This document shows positions 31,703 to 40,322 of a stretch of 43,443 nt of DNA, piece after piece. Position numbers and translations under genes: made by a program. This DNA is from Comamonadaceae bacterium G21597-S1. Lineage in GTDB: Bacteria > Pseudomonadota > Gammaproteobacteria > Burkholderiales > Burkholderiaceae_C. Location: contig JAPWHR010000024.1 in NCBI GenBank assembly GCA_027214345.1, positions 1 through 43,443 on the forward strand, given 5' to 3'. Every line of letters begins with the position of its first letter. The first letter of the stretch is position 1. The notes below the pieces were generated by a model that worked only from the letters and a program-made list of their open reading frames with translations, was not told the DNA's origin and made no database searches.

Positions 31703-32860
31703 TCATTTCGCGCCGATGTGCACGACCTTGCCCTGCTTGTCGCCTTCGTAGACGCGCACCACCATGCCATTGGGATCGAACCCGGTACGCTTGCCGTCGG
31801 CAAAGCCGTACGAGGTGCCCACGCCGCCCATCACCCCCTGGAAACCCTTGGTGGCCTGCATCGCCTCGCGCACCTTGTCCTTGTCGGTGCCGCCGGCGCG
31901 CTTGATCGCATCGACGACCAGCATGATGCCGTCGTAGCCATAACCGTTGAGGTTGTACGGCTCGGTGCCGTTGTTGTCCTTCTTGTAGTTCTCGATGAAC
32001 TGGCGTGTCTGCGGCTTGGCCGGATCGAAGGCATCGACAAAGGCCAGGCCATCGAGCAGGCCCTTGGCCACGGCGCCATAGACCGGGATCGAGAAGTTGT
32101 AGTTGCCCAGCAGCGGCTGCTTGAGGCCGAGCTGGCGCACCGAACGCAGGATCAGCGCGTTCTCCGGCGTCAGCACGCCGGCCAGGAAGATCGCGTCCGG
32201 ATTGGCGGCGCGCACCTTCTGCATCTGCGGGTCGGCGGTCGTCGAGCCGCGCGGCACGACCTCTTCGCTGACGATCTGGATGTTGGCCTTCTCCAGTGCC
32301 CCCTTGAAGAACCGGTTCGTCAACTGCCCCAGGTCGGAGTTGTCGGTGACCAGCGCCACCTTCTGGAAATTCTTGTTGCGCGCGTACGAGAGCAGGGTCG
32401 CGATCTGGGTCGAACCCAGCGGCCCGGTCTGCCAGAAGTTCGGGTTGTTGATCTGCGTGGTCAAGGTGTCGCCACTGTTCGACGGCGTCATGTGCGGCGT
32501 CTTGGTCTCCAGCGTGACCGATTGCGCCTGCTGCGTCGCCGGCGTCAGCGACACCGACAGGATGAAGGCGACGCCGGAGTCGACCAGCTTGCGCGCCGCG
32601 GTCGCGGACACGTCGGGCTTGCCCTGGTCGTCCTCGACCAGCAATTCGATCTGCTTGCCCAGCACGCCACCCTTGGCGTTGAGCTCCTTGACCGCGTAGA
32701 CGGCGCCGGCGGCCACGGGTTCGGCATAACCCTTGGCCGGACCGACCTTGTCGGTGATCATGCCGATCTTGATCGTGTTCTGCGCCATGGCCACCGGTGC
32801 GGCCAGCACCACGGCTGTGGCCAGCACGGACCGGGCCACTGCAAGAATCGTCTGCTTCAT
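31703..32860 (-). CDS. livK: ABC transporter substrate-binding protein, LivK-type
   Basis: A 385-residue periplasmic protein. Its signal peptide is cleaved near residue 26 (VAMAQ/NTIKIGM). The mature part has YAEPVAAGAVYAVKELNAKGGVLG and QIELLVEDDQGKPDVSATAARKLVD. A C-terminal NLNGYGYDGIMLVVDAIKRAG follows. Relatives in aromatic operons bind benzoates or phenylpropanoids rather than leucine; the neighbouring dioxygenase genes point that way. GGAGA precedes the ATG. It is the first transporter gene of the set. Confidence 0.9.
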   Translation of the reverse strand: MKQTILAVARSVLATAVVLAAPVAMAQNTIKIGMITDKVGPAKGYAEPVAAGAVYAVKELNAKGGVLGKQIELLVEDDQGKPDVSATAARKLVDSGVAFILSVSLTPATQQAQSVTLETKTPHMTPSNSGDTLTTQINNPNFWQTGPLGSTQIATLLSYARNKNFQKVALVTDNSDLGQLTNRFFKGALEKANIQIVSEEVVPRGSTTADPQMQKVRAANPDAIFLAGVLTPENALILRSVRQLGLKQPLLGNYNFSIPVYGAVAKGLLDGLAFVDAFDPAKPQTRQFIENYKKDNNGTEPYNLNGYGYDGIMLVVDAIKRAGGTDKDKVREAMQATKGFQGVMGGVGTSYGFADGKRTGFDPNGMVVRVYEGDKQGKVVHIGAK

Positions 32861-32908
32861 TTGCCTGTCTCCTTCATGTAGTTACAACGTCAACCCAACC
32901 CCAATCAC

Positions 32909-33466
32909 CTATCGTCCCAGCATGCGCCCCGTCCAGGCGCCGAATGCCGTCATCTGATCCTCCACCGCCTTGCGCGCCGCCGCATCCACCAGGTGGAGAT
33001 CGGCGTCGAACTTCGGCTGGCACAGATTGATGAACACCTCGGGCCTGGGCATGACCAGCGCCTCCAGGCAACCCAGAACCTTGCGCAATTCGTACTGGTG
33101 GCGCGCACCGCCGACCGGGCCCAGCGTGGCCGACAACAGCGCCACCGGCTTGTCCTTGAACGGCTGCGGCTTCTGGCGCGACATCCAGTCGATCGCGTTC
33201 TTGAGCACGCCGGAGATCGAAAAGTTGTATTCGGGGCTGGCGAACAACACGGCATCGGCGTCACGGATCTCCTGTGCCAGTTGCAGCACGGCAGGTGGCG
33301 CGGCCTGCGCCTCCAGGTCCTGGTTGAACAGCGGAATCGCGTCGAAGCGCGTGATCGTCAGCGCCATCCCCTGCGGCATCAGCTCGCCGGCCGCCTGCAA
33401 TGCGCCAAGGTTGTACGACTGCCGACGCAAGCTGCCGCAGATGCCGAGAACCGAGATATTCGCCAT
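32909..33466 (-). CDS. NADPH-dependent FMN reductase / quinone reductase family
   Basis: A 185-residue flavodoxin-like protein. It has the phosphate-binding loop ICGSLRRQSYN (residues 8-18), the family motif FASPEYNFSISGVLKNAIDWMSR near 75 and LSATLGPVGGARHQYELR near 112. This is the ChrR/YieF/ArsH-like group that reduces quinones, azo dyes or free FMN with NAD(P)H. In this operon it could keep quinone by-products of catechol or gentisate reduced, or supply reduced flavin. No flavin-dependent monooxygenase is present in the operon. Confidence 0.85.
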   Translation of the reverse strand: MANISVLGICGSLRRQSYNLGALQAAGELMPQGMALTITRFDAIPLFNQDLEAQAAPPAVLQLAQEIRDADAVLFASPEYNFSISGVLKNAIDWMSRQKPQPFKDKPVALLSATLGPVGGARHQYELRKVLGCLEALVMPRPEVFINLCQPKFDADLHLVDAAARKAVEDQMTAFGAWTGRMLGR

Positions 33467-33494
33467 GCCCGATGTCCTTTGTTGTTGCCGGCGG

Positions 33495-34373
33495 TCACGC
33501 CGTGGCGGCGCCCGCGTATTGCGGTGCCACCTGGATTTCGAATTCGCCCACCTGGGCCACGCCGGCCCGGATCCGGTCGCCCGGAACGACCGGCCCCACG
33601 CCCTGCGGCGTCCCGGTCATGATCACGTCGCCGGGTTGCAGGGTGTAGAACGAGGACGCGTATTCGATCAGGCGCGCCACGTCGTAGACCATGTGCCGGG
33701 TATTGGACTGCTGGCGCATCTGGCCGTTCACGCTGAGCCACAGGTCGAGCTGATCGGGGTCGTCGATCTCGTCGGCGGTCACCATCCAGGGACCGAGCAC
33801 CGCATAGGTGTCGATCGACTTGCGGAAGCTCTGGAACTCGGTGCCGCGCACCGTCATGTCCAGGGCCACGGTGTAGCCGGCCACATGGGCCATCGCGTCG
33901 GCCCGTGCGACCTGCCGGCACTCGGAGCCGATCACCACGCCCAGTTCGACCTCATGGTCGTTGCGCCGGTCGGCGAAACGCAGCACGATGGGCTGGCCGC
34001 AACCGATCAGGGCACTGCCGGCCTTGAGGAACAGGCCCCAGTCGCCGATCGACGTGATCGTGCGTCCGTGGGCGATACCCGCATCGGCCTTGGATTCGGC
34101 GACATGGTCCTGGTAGTTGATCGGCGCGCCGATGATCTTGCCCGGGTTGGCGACCGGTGCATCGAAAACAACGGCCTCGGGCGCATGATGCTGCGCGCCT
34201 TGCAGCGCCTGTGCCAGATGCTCGCGCAGCTGCGGCAAGGCCTCGATCAGCAGGTCCTTCTGCGGCAGCGGATACCGTTGTGCGGGCAACCGCTCGAGCA
34301 GCTGGCTCACGTCGTGGACCCGGCCGTCGTGCAGCACGCCCAGGCGCCCTCCGTTGAATCGACAGATCTTCAT
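33495..34373 (-). CDS. Fumarylacetoacetate hydrolase (FAH) family protein
   Basis: A 292-residue protein with the FAH fold. Its motifs are KIIGAPINYQDHVAES (about 80-95), FADRRNDHEVELGVVIG with the metal-binding acidic residues near 140, ALDMTVRGTEFQ near 172, and YTLQPGDVIMTGTPQGVG near 250. FAH enzymes hydrolyse C-C bonds in ring-cleavage products or isomerise them. It directly follows a gentisate-type dioxygenase gene, so hydrolysis of maleylpyruvate- or fumarylpyruvate-like products is likely. No maleylpyruvate isomerase is encoded nearby. The exact substrate is unproven. Confidence 0.85.
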   Translation of the reverse strand: MKICRFNGGRLGVLHDGRVHDVSQLLERLPAQRYPLPQKDLLIEALPQLREHLAQALQGAQHHAPEAVVFDAPVANPGKIIGAPINYQDHVAESKADAGIAHGRTITSIGDWGLFLKAGSALIGCGQPIVLRFADRRNDHEVELGVVIGSECRQVARADAMAHVAGYTVALDMTVRGTEFQSFRKSIDTYAVLGPWMVTADEIDDPDQLDLWLSVNGQMRQQSNTRHMVYDVARLIEYASSFYTLQPGDVIMTGTPQGVGPVVPGDRIRAGVAQVGEFEIQVAPQYAGAATA

Positions 34374-34433
34374 GGCCTCAGGCTCCTGGTTGACGCATCC
34401 GGCAGGCCGGCTCGTGGATCAAATGATGGCGGC

Positions 34434-35465
34434 TCACTGGAACTCCTCGCGCAGATAACCCATCGTGGCAAGGAACTCGCGATCGGTCATCTGGAAGATC
34501 ACGGCATCGTCGGATGCCGCGCTGTGGCTGATCCAGTTCCAGTGCGGCAACGTGAATACGTCGTGCCGCCGCCAGGCAATCGTGTGCGCGCCGACCTGGC
34601 TGGCGCCTTCCCCGCGCGCGACGACGCAGATGGCGTTGCTGGTGCTGCGCCACGCGCGCGTGGACCGCCCGCGCTCGCAGGCCAGCAGGTAGCAGTCCAG
34701 CGTGGGCAGCACCGGCCCGCCGGATGCACCGTCGGCGTAACGCAGCCAGCGGCTGCCGTCGTCCTGCCGGGGCGCATTCGCAATGGCGTGCATCGCGCGC
34801 GCCCAGGCATACCGGTAGCGGTTCGACTGCAGCCCGCCATCGTCGTGGGGATCGGGCCCGAGCACGGCCGCATCGCGGCGCGCCACTGCCGCGGCGGTCG
34901 GCGCGGGCGTGTACGCCTGCGCATCGGGCCCCGCGATCTCGAAGAACATGCTGTCGAGCTGGTGCAACAGCGGCAGGTCGAGGCCATCGAACCAGACCAT
35001 GCGCGCCGCTCCCTGGTGGACATGCTCGTGCCAGGTCCAGGCCGGCGTCAGCACCAGGTCGCCTTCTTCCATCGGGCAGCGGTGCTGGTTGACCGTGGTG
35101 ACGGCGCCGGAGCCGGACATCACGAAACGGATCGCCTGCAGGCTGTGGCGATGGGCGCGCGCGGTCTCGCCCGGCAACAGGGTCTGCAAGCCGCCCGAGA
35201 GATTGGTCGTGGTGGCAACCCGGCCCGCGAACGCCGGATGGGTCAGCAGCAACACACGCCGCTCTGCGTCCTCCATCGCCACCTCGCGCGATGCGCGCTC
35301 GACCAGGGGCTCCATGTCGGACCAGCACCAGGCCATGGGTGCGTCGGCGGCTCGGGGTTCGCGTGTCGTGATCCGGTGGTAGCGGTCCCACAGCGGCTGC
35401 GCATGGCGCTCGGCCAGCGCGGCAATCATGCCCGCATATCGCGAATCCGTTGACGCTGCATCCAT
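34434..35465 (-). CDS. Bicupin ring-cleavage dioxygenase, gentisate 1,2-dioxygenase family
   Basis: A 343-residue bicupin. The N-terminal cupin (about 90-160) has ARAHRHSLQAIRFVMSG with His105 and His107, and PAWTWHEHVH with His146, the three iron ligands of gentisate dioxygenase. The C-terminal cupin (about 265-330) retains HTIAWRRHDVFTLPHWNWISH. The family also includes salicylate and 1-hydroxy-2-naphthoate dioxygenases, so the substrate is a hydroxylated benzoate of uncertain identity. It is the promoter-proximal gene of the long minus-strand operon, divergent from the LysR regulator at 35631. Confidence 0.85.
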   Translation of the reverse strand: MDAASTDSRYAGMIAALAERHAQPLWDRYHRITTREPRAADAPMAWCWSDMEPLVERASREVAMEDAERRVLLLTHPAFAGRVATTTNLSGGLQTLLPGETARAHRHSLQAIRFVMSGSGAVTTVNQHRCPMEEGDLVLTPAWTWHEHVHQGAARMVWFDGLDLPLLHQLDSMFFEIAGPDAQAYTPAPTAAAVARRDAAVLGPDPHDDGGLQSNRYRYAWARAMHAIANAPRQDDGSRWLRYADGASGGPVLPTLDCYLLACERGRSTRAWRSTSNAICVVARGEGASQVGAHTIAWRRHDVFTLPHWNWISHSAASDDAVIFQMTDREFLATMGYLREEFQ

Positions 35466-35630
35466 GGTGTCTCCGTGCCGGCCGGGACTTGGCCGGCTTG
35501 TCGTATGTCAATCAGATTCAGTCTAGTGCGATCTCATATAAACCGCAAACACGCACGTTTATCATCTGTATCAATACCATGAATATCAGAGTCGGCCCCA
35601 TGGCCGCGACGCGTGAACCAGGAGACCGGG
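35466..35630. promoter_or_regulatory. Divergent control region between cupin dioxygenase and LysR genes
   Basis: An AT-rich 165-bp region. It holds an inverted repeat ATAAAC-N13-GTTTAT at 35538-35562, and a TATCA-containing stretch at 35560-35574 on the LysR side. The spacing is broad for a single LysR site but fits a two-half-site activator region. AGGAG at 35620-35624 sets the LysR GTG start at 35631. Assignment to this LysR is inference. Confidence 0.4.
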
Positions 35631-36602
35631 GTGGAAATCGACAAGCTGGACCTGAATCTGCTCAAGACCTTCGACGCCGTCCACCGGCACCACAACCTGT
35701 CGGCGGCGGCGGTCGAGCTCGGCCTGACGCAACCGGCCATCAGTGCCGCGCTCAAGCGCCTGCGCACCCATTTCGGCAATCCGCTGTTCGTGCGGACCTC
35801 GCACGGTATGCGGCCGACGCCCCATGCCGACGCCATGGCCGGCCACATCACCCGCGCACTGGAGCTGTTGCGCGAGATGGGACCGGTCGCCGTGTTCTCC
35901 CGCCTCACGACGACGGTGCATTACCGGGTCTACATCAACGATGTCGGCATGCTGGTGGTGATGCCGCAGGTGCTCAAGCACGTCAGCGAGCAGGCACCGA
36001 ACGCCAAGATCAGCATCATCGATCTGCGGCCGGACGAGGTGGTCGAAGCCCTGGACAGCGGCGAGATCGATCTGGCCGTCGGTTATTTCCTGGGCATGCC
36101 GAACTGGGCCCGTCAGCAGACCCTGCGCAAGACCTCGTACGTATGCGCGGTGCGCTCGGGCCACCCGGAGATCGGCGACAGCCTGTCGATCGAGCAGTAC
36201 CTGCGCGCCAAGCACGGCATGTATGCGGCCAGCGGGTCGCCCTACAGCCTGGTCGACGAAACCCTGGCCCGGATGAACCTCAGGCGCGACGTGACGCTGC
36301 GCGTCCCGCGGTTTGCCGCCTTGCCATTCATCATCGCCAGCTCCGACCTGCTGGTCACGATACCGGAAGACCTGGGACTGGCCTTCAGCCGGCTGATCGA
36401 CATCAAGCTGTTCCCGCCACCGGTGGAACTGGGCGAGTTCGAGATCAAGCAATATTGGCACGAACGCCACCACGCCGAGCCGGCATTCCAGTGGCTGCGC
36501 AGCGTGGTGCGCCGGGAAACCATGCGCCTGACGCGCCAGCGGCCGCGCAAGGCGGCCGCTGGCGACGTTCCACAGACGCCTGCGCGGGTCAGATCAGCGT
36601 GA
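35631..36602 (+). CDS. LysR-family transcriptional regulator (NodD/LinR/NahR-like group)
   Basis: A 323-residue protein. The N-terminus reads [44 protein letters not shown], a complete LysR HTH typical of the NahR/NodD branch (LDLNLL). The effector domain follows (about 95-300) with [22 protein letters not shown] 35631 is chosen over GTG 35613 because of the AGGAG 6 nt before it. It is divergent from the cupin dioxygenase operon, the usual place for an aromatic-responsive activator. Its 3' end overlaps the convergent ScoB gene by 14 bp. A basic tail after residue 300 is unusual. Confidence 0.9.
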   Translation: MEIDKLDLNLLKTFDAVHRHHNLSAAAVELGLTQPAISAALKRLRTHFGNPLFVRTSHGMRPTPHADAMAGHITRALELLREMGPVAVFSRLTTTVHYRVYINDVGMLVVMPQVLKHVSEQAPNAKISIIDLRPDEVVEALDSGEIDLAVGYFLGMPNWARQQTLRKTSYVCAVRSGHPEIGDSLSIEQYLRAKHGMYAASGSPYSLVDETLARMNLRRDVTLRVPRFAALPFIIASSDLLVTIPEDLGLAFSRLIDIKLFPPPVELGEFEIKQYWHERHHAEPAFQWLRSVVRRETMRLTRQRPRKAAAGDVPQTPARVRSA

Positions 36603-37227
36603 CGCCGGTGCGCTCCTGCACCTGTTCGCGCGTGACGTCCGGCGCCAGTTCGACCAGCTTGAGACCTTCGGGCGTGACGTCCATCACCGCCATGTCGGTG
36701 ATGATGCGGTTCACGACGCCGACGCCGGTCAGCGGCAAGGTGCATTGCGGCAGGATCTTCAGGTCGTAGCCACCGTCCTTCTTGCGCGCCACGTGTTCCA
36801 TCAGGACGATGACGCGTTTGACGCCGGCCACCAGGTCCATCGCGCCGCCCATGCCCTTGACCATCTTGCCCGGGATCATCCAGTTCGCCAGGTCGCCCTT
36901 CTCGCTGACCTGCATCGCGCCGAGGATGGACAGGTTGATCTTGCCGCCGCGGATCATCGCGAAGCTGTCGTGGCTGCCGAAGATAGACGAGCCCGCCATC
37001 GTGGTCACGGTCTGCTTGCCGGCGTTGATCAGGTCGGCGTCGACCTCGTCCTCGGTCGGAAATGGGCCGATGCCCAACATGCCGTTCTCCGACTGCAGCC
37101 ATACCTCCATGTCGTCCGGCACGAAGTTGGCCACCAGCGTCGGGATGCCGATGCCCAGGTTCACGTAAAACCCGTCTTGCAGTTCCTTGGCCGCACGTGC
37201 CGCCATCTGATCTTGAGTCCAGCCCAT
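36589..37227 (-). CDS. scoB: 3-oxoacid CoA-transferase subunit B
   Basis: A 212-residue beta subunit of a family I CoA transferase. It has [16 protein letters not shown] (about 20-35), the catalytic loop [10 protein letters not shown] with Glu47, and [27 protein letters not shown] near 105. The Glu forms the CoA thioester intermediate. Family members use succinyl-CoA with acetoacetate (ScoAB) or 3-oxoadipate (PcaIJ); sequence alone does not separate them firmly, and the length fits ScoB. It follows subunit A by 31 bp with a Shine-Dalgarno AGGAG. Confidence 0.88.
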   Translation of the reverse strand: MGWTQDQMAARAAKELQDGFYVNLGIGIPTLVANFVPDDMEVWLQSENGMLGIGPFPTEDEVDADLINAGKQTVTTMAGSSIFGSHDSFAMIRGGKINLSILGAMQVSEKGDLANWMIPGKMVKGMGGAMDLVAGVKRVIVLMEHVARKKDGGYDLKILPQCTLPLTGVGVVNRIITDMAVMDVTPEGLKLVELAPDVTREQVQERTGVTLI

Positions 37228-37258
37228 TGTGTATCTCCTGTGATGTCGTTCGGTGCGT

Positions 37259-37966
37259 TCAGGCGGCTGCCTTGGCGCGGATCGTGCGCTTCTCGATGCG
37301 CTTCTCCGGGTTGGCATTAAGCACGATGCGATGGGCATAGATGCCTGGCAGGTGCACCTGGTCCGGCTCGATGGCGCCGGTCTCGACGATCTCCTCGACC
37401 TCGACGATGGTGATCCTGCCGGCCATCGCCACGGCCGGATTGAAGTTGCGTGCGGTGTAGCGGAACTGCAGGTTGCCCGACTTGTCGGCGCGGTGCGCCT
37501 TGACCAGTGCGACATCGGGCACCAGCGAGCGTTCCATCACGTAGGTCTCGCCGTCGAACTCGCGCAGTTCCTTGCCCTCGGCCACCATCGTGCCGACACC
37601 AGTCTTGGTGAAAAAGGCCGGAATGCCGGCGCCGCCGGCGCGCAGCTTCTCGGCCAGCGTGCCTTGCGGCGTGAATTCCAGTTCGAGTTCGCCGGCCAGG
37701 TACTGGCGTTCGAATTCCTTGTTCTCGCCCACGTAGCTGGAGATCATGCGCTTGATCTGGCGCGTCTCGAGCAGCTTGCCCAGGCCGAAGCCGTCGACAC
37801 CGGCATTGTTGGAGATGACCGTCAGGCCCTTGACGCCGCTGTCGCGCAAGGCGTCGATCAATGCTTCGGGGATGCCGCACAGGCCGAAGCCTCCCACGGC
37901 CATCAACTGGCCATCCTTGACGATGCCTTCGAGCGCCTGGGCGGCGGAGGGATAGATCTTGTTCAC
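37259..37966 (-). CDS. scoA: 3-oxoacid CoA-transferase subunit A
   Basis: A 235-residue alpha subunit. It has [20 protein letters not shown] (about 21-40), [56 protein letters not shown] and the conserved C-terminal [23 protein letters not shown]. Together with ScoB it would activate a 3-oxoacid such as acetoacetate or 3-oxoadipate from aromatic breakdown. It starts 29 bp from the perfect palindrome at 37996-38021 and is divergent from the LuxR-type regulator, its likely controller. Confidence 0.9.
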   Translation of the reverse strand: MNKIYPSAAQALEGIVKDGQLMAVGGFGLCGIPEALIDALRDSGVKGLTVISNNAGVDGFGLGKLLETRQIKRMISSYVGENKEFERQYLAGELELEFTPQGTLAEKLRAGGAGIPAFFTKTGVGTMVAEGKELREFDGETYVMERSLVPDVALVKAHRADKSGNLQFRYTARNFNPAVAMAGRITIVEVEEIVETGAIEPDQVHLPGIYAHRIVLNANPEKRIEKRTIRAKAAA

Positions 37967-37995
37967 GCGGGTCTCCTGATAATGAGACCTGAACG

Positions 37996-38021
37996 ATACT
38001 ACGTATCACCATACGTAGTAT
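37996..38021. promoter_or_regulatory. Perfect 26-bp palindrome between scoA and the PAS-LuxR gene
   Basis: Arm ATACTACGTAT (37996-38006) is the exact reverse complement of arm ATACGTAGTAT (38011-38021), with spacer CACC. Its AT-rich composition contrasts with the surroundings. It lies 9 nt before the GTG of the LuxR-type regulator and 29 nt before scoA, so one bound dimer could control both directions. Confidence 0.7.
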
Positions 38022-38030
38022 TTCGTACCT

Positions 38031-38606
38031 GTGAACACCCCTCTCCATGCGGGCCGGTCCGCGGCCGACATCGACTACCGGCTGGCCTTCGAACTCTCGC
38101 CGATCGGCCTGGTGTTGTCGCGCCATCGCAGCATCGTCGACTGCAACGCGCGCCTGTGCGAGATGTTCGGCCTGTCGCGCGAATTGCTGATCGGCCAGAC
38201 CTTCCAGGTGCTGTATCCGAGCCAGCAGGAATACGAACGCACCGGCGTGCGTATCGCGCCCATCCTCAATACCGCCGGCCACTATGCGGACGACCGTGTC
38301 ATGAAACGCGGCAACGGCGAGACCTTCTGGTGCCATGTGACCGGGCGCGCGATGGATCGCAACGACCCGCACGCGGCCGGCATCTGGACCTTCATGGACC
38401 TGTCCTCGCGCCGGCCGGTCAAGGCCGAGCTGACCGCGCGCGAACGCGAGGTCGCCGCCGGCCTGATGGACGGCCTGACCAGCAAGCAGATCGGCCGCGT
38501 GCTGGACATCAGCCACCGCACGGTGGAAATCTACCGTGCCCGCCTGATGCGAAAATACGCGGCGTCCACGACGGCCGACCTGGTCCACAAGCTGATGGGC
38601 GGCTGA
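38031..38606 (+). CDS. PAS-domain LuxR-type transcriptional regulator
   Basis: A 191-residue protein starting with GTG. A single PAS domain (about 15-120) reads YRLAFELSPIGLVLSRHRSIVDCNARLCEMFG through VTGRAMDRNDPHAAGIWTFMDL. A LuxR HTH (about 130-190) reads LTAREREVAAGLMDGLTSKQIGRVLDISHRTVEIYRARLMRKY. There is no receiver domain, so it senses through the PAS module directly, by ligand or redox. No upstream Shine-Dalgarno is convincing because the operator palindrome sits there. Likely regulated genes are scoAB and itself, possibly also the aldolase gene 28 bp downstream. Confidence 0.9.
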   Translation: MNTPLHAGRSAADIDYRLAFELSPIGLVLSRHRSIVDCNARLCEMFGLSRELLIGQTFQVLYPSQQEYERTGVRIAPILNTAGHYADDRVMKRGNGETFWCHVTGRAMDRNDPHAAGIWTFMDLSSRRPVKAELTAREREVAAGLMDGLTSKQIGRVLDISHRTVEIYRARLMRKYAASTTADLVHKLMGG

Positions 38607-38634
38607 GCCCTTCCACCCACTTCCGGTTGCGACC

Positions 38635-39297
38635 ATGAACGAATCCTTCGCCCGCGACGAAATCTGCCGCATCGGCCAAAGCCTGTACCAGCGCGGCTAT
38701 GTGCACGCCAGCGCCGGCAACATCAGCGTGCGGCTCGACGACGGCTTCCTGATCACGCCCACCGACGCCTGCCTGGGTTTCCTGGACCCGGCCCGGCTGG
38801 CCCGGCTTGACCGGGAGGGCCGACAGACCGGCGGCGACAAGGCCAGCAAGACGATTGCGCTGCACACCCGCATCTACCACGCCACCCGTGATTTCGCGCA
38901 GCCGCCGCGCTGCGTGCTACACACCCACAGCACGCACTGCGTGGCGCTGACGCTGGGACCACACGAGGCCGAGTTGCTGCCGCCGATCACGCCGTATTAC
39001 GTGATGAAGGTCGGGCGGGTGCCGGTGATCCCCTATCACTATCCCGGCGATGCCCGGGCCGCCGCGGCGGTGACCGAGACCATCGGCCGTTACGCGGCCA
39101 ACGGCATCGAACTGCGCGCAGTCATGCTCGAGCGCCTCGGACCCAACGTCTGGCATGCATCCCCGGCCGCGGCCATGGCCACGCTCGAGGAACTGGAAGA
39201 GACCGCGCGGCTGGTGGACATGCGCCAGCCCCCGCCGCGACCGCTGAGCCCGGCACAGTTGCAGGATCTGCAGCAGCAGTTCGGCGCGCGCTGGTAA
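38635..39297 (+). CDS. Class II aldolase/adducin family protein, OtnC-like
   Basis: A 220-residue protein. It has GYVHASAGNISVRLDDGFLITPTDACLGFL (21-50), metal-binding histidines in CVLHTHSTHCVALTL (His96, His98) and a later HYPGD near 140. OtnC (3-oxo-tetronate-4-phosphate decarboxylase) is the closest characterised type I recognise. Where L-fuculose-phosphate aldolase has its catalytic Glu, this protein appears to read SKTIALH, so the mechanism may differ. No tetronate kinase or isomerase is near. It follows the PAS-LuxR gene by 28 bp and may be co-transcribed. Confidence 0.78.
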   Translation: MNESFARDEICRIGQSLYQRGYVHASAGNISVRLDDGFLITPTDACLGFLDPARLARLDREGRQTGGDKASKTIALHTRIYHATRDFAQPPRCVLHTHSTHCVALTLGPHEAELLPPITPYYVMKVGRVPVIPYHYPGDARAAAAVTETIGRYAANGIELRAVMLERLGPNVWHASPAAAMATLEELEETARLVDMRQPPPRPLSPAQLQDLQQQFGARW

Positions 39298-39325
39298 GCT
39301 GGACCAAGCCATCCAAGGAGACACC

Positions 39326-39901
39326 ATGACCCAACGTTACCCCGCACCCGCACTCGAGGACCTGCCCGAGGATATCCGCACGCGCATCCTGGAGGTGCAG
39401 GAGAAATCCGGCTTCATCCCCAACGTCTTCCTGGGCCTGGCACGCCGGCCGGCCGAATGGCGCGCCTTCTTCGCCTACCACGACGCACTGATGCTGCGCG
39501 AGGAGTCGAACCTGACCAAGGGCGAACGCGAGATGATCGTCACCACGACCAGCGCGGCCAACAACTGCCTGTATTGCGTGGTCGCGCACGGCGCCATCCT
39601 GCGCATCTACGAGAAGAAGCCGCTGGTGGCCGACCAGGTGGCGGTGAACTATCGCAAGGCCGACATCTCCGCGCGCCAGCGCGCCATCCTCGACTTCGCG
39701 ATGAAGGTCTGCCAGCATGCGGACGAACTCGAGGACGCCGATTTCGAGGCGCTGCACGCCCACGGGCTGAACGACGAGGACATCTGGGACATCGGCGCCA
39801 TCACCGCGTTTTTCGGCCTGTCCAACCGCATCGCCAACATGAGCGGCATGATGCCCAACCCCGAGTTCTATCTGATGGGCCGGTTGCCGCGACAGAAATA
39901 G
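39326..39901 (+). CDS. AhpD-like / peroxidase-related protein (carboxymuconolactone decarboxylase fold)
   Basis: A 191-residue all-helical protein. The AhpD-type redox motif NNCLYCVVAHGAIL (about 74-87) carries the CxxC and the following His, preceded by Glu in GEREMIVTTTSA. A C-terminal segment reads WDIGAITAFFGLSNRIANMSG. Proteins of this type act as hydroperoxidases or as CMD-like enzymes; the CxxC favours a redox role. AAGGAG lies 5 nt before the ATG. It ends one base from the convergent thioesterase stop. Confidence 0.85.
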   Translation: MTQRYPAPALEDLPEDIRTRILEVQEKSGFIPNVFLGLARRPAEWRAFFAYHDALMLREESNLTKGEREMIVTTTSAANNCLYCVVAHGAILRIYEKKPLVADQVAVNYRKADISARQRAILDFAMKVCQHADELEDADFEALHAHGLNDEDIWDIGAITAFFGLSNRIANMSGMMPNPEFYLMGRLPRQK

Positions 39902-39902
39902 A

Positions 39903-40322
39903 TCAGCTGACCAGCGCGCGCAGCCAATCCGGCAAGTCCTTGGCCTTCTGGTTCGGGATGTCGACCCAGATCGTCGTGGCGCCCCCCTCGGCGCAGATCA
40001 CGCCGGGAGCGTCCGTGCGCTCCATCGTGACCCAGGTCTCGAAGGTGGTGCGTGCCGGATCGCTGGAATACATCGTCAGGCGCACGTCGCCGGGATAGGT
40101 CAGCTGGCGGTAGAAATTGCAGAAGGCATTGACGATGACGATGCCTTCGTCGGCATCGCTGGGCACGTGGTTCACCGACGCCATCCAGTCGATGCGGCAG
40201 ATCTCCATGTAGCGGAAATACGTGGTGTTGTTCAGGTGCCCCATGGCATCCATGTCGCCCCAGCGGATCGGGATCGTGCTCTCGAACACCCGCTTCTTGT
40301 GCGCGGGAAGGGTCAACCTCAT
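39903..40322 (-). CDS. Acyl-CoA thioesterase, hot-dog fold (YbgC/4-HBT type)
   Basis: A 139-residue protein. It has the 4-hydroxybenzoyl-CoA thioesterase signature IRWGDMDAMGHLNNTTYFRYMEICRIDWM (about 20-48), in which Asp23 or Asp25 is the catalytic acid. The remainder is the alternating beta-sheet of the hot-dog fold. The ATG at 40322 overlaps the SDR stop by 4 bp, so the two genes are co-translated. It probably hydrolyses a short-chain or aromatic acyl-CoA. A longer frame upstream is a shadow of the SDR gene. Confidence 0.85.
   Translation of the reverse strand: MRLTLPAHKKRVFESTIPIRWGDMDAMGHLNNTTYFRYMEICRIDWMASVNHVPSDADEGIVIVNAFCNFYRQLTYPGDVRLTMYSSDPARTTFETWVTMERTDAPGVICAEGGATTIWVDIPNQKAKDLPDWLRALVS

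Noticed and set aside
28315-32860. Annotating the Liv-type transporter as a leucine/isoleucine/valine importer
   Set aside because: Family membership is clear, but the operon context is entirely aromatic-ring enzymes; the substrate is more likely an aromatic acid and is left open.
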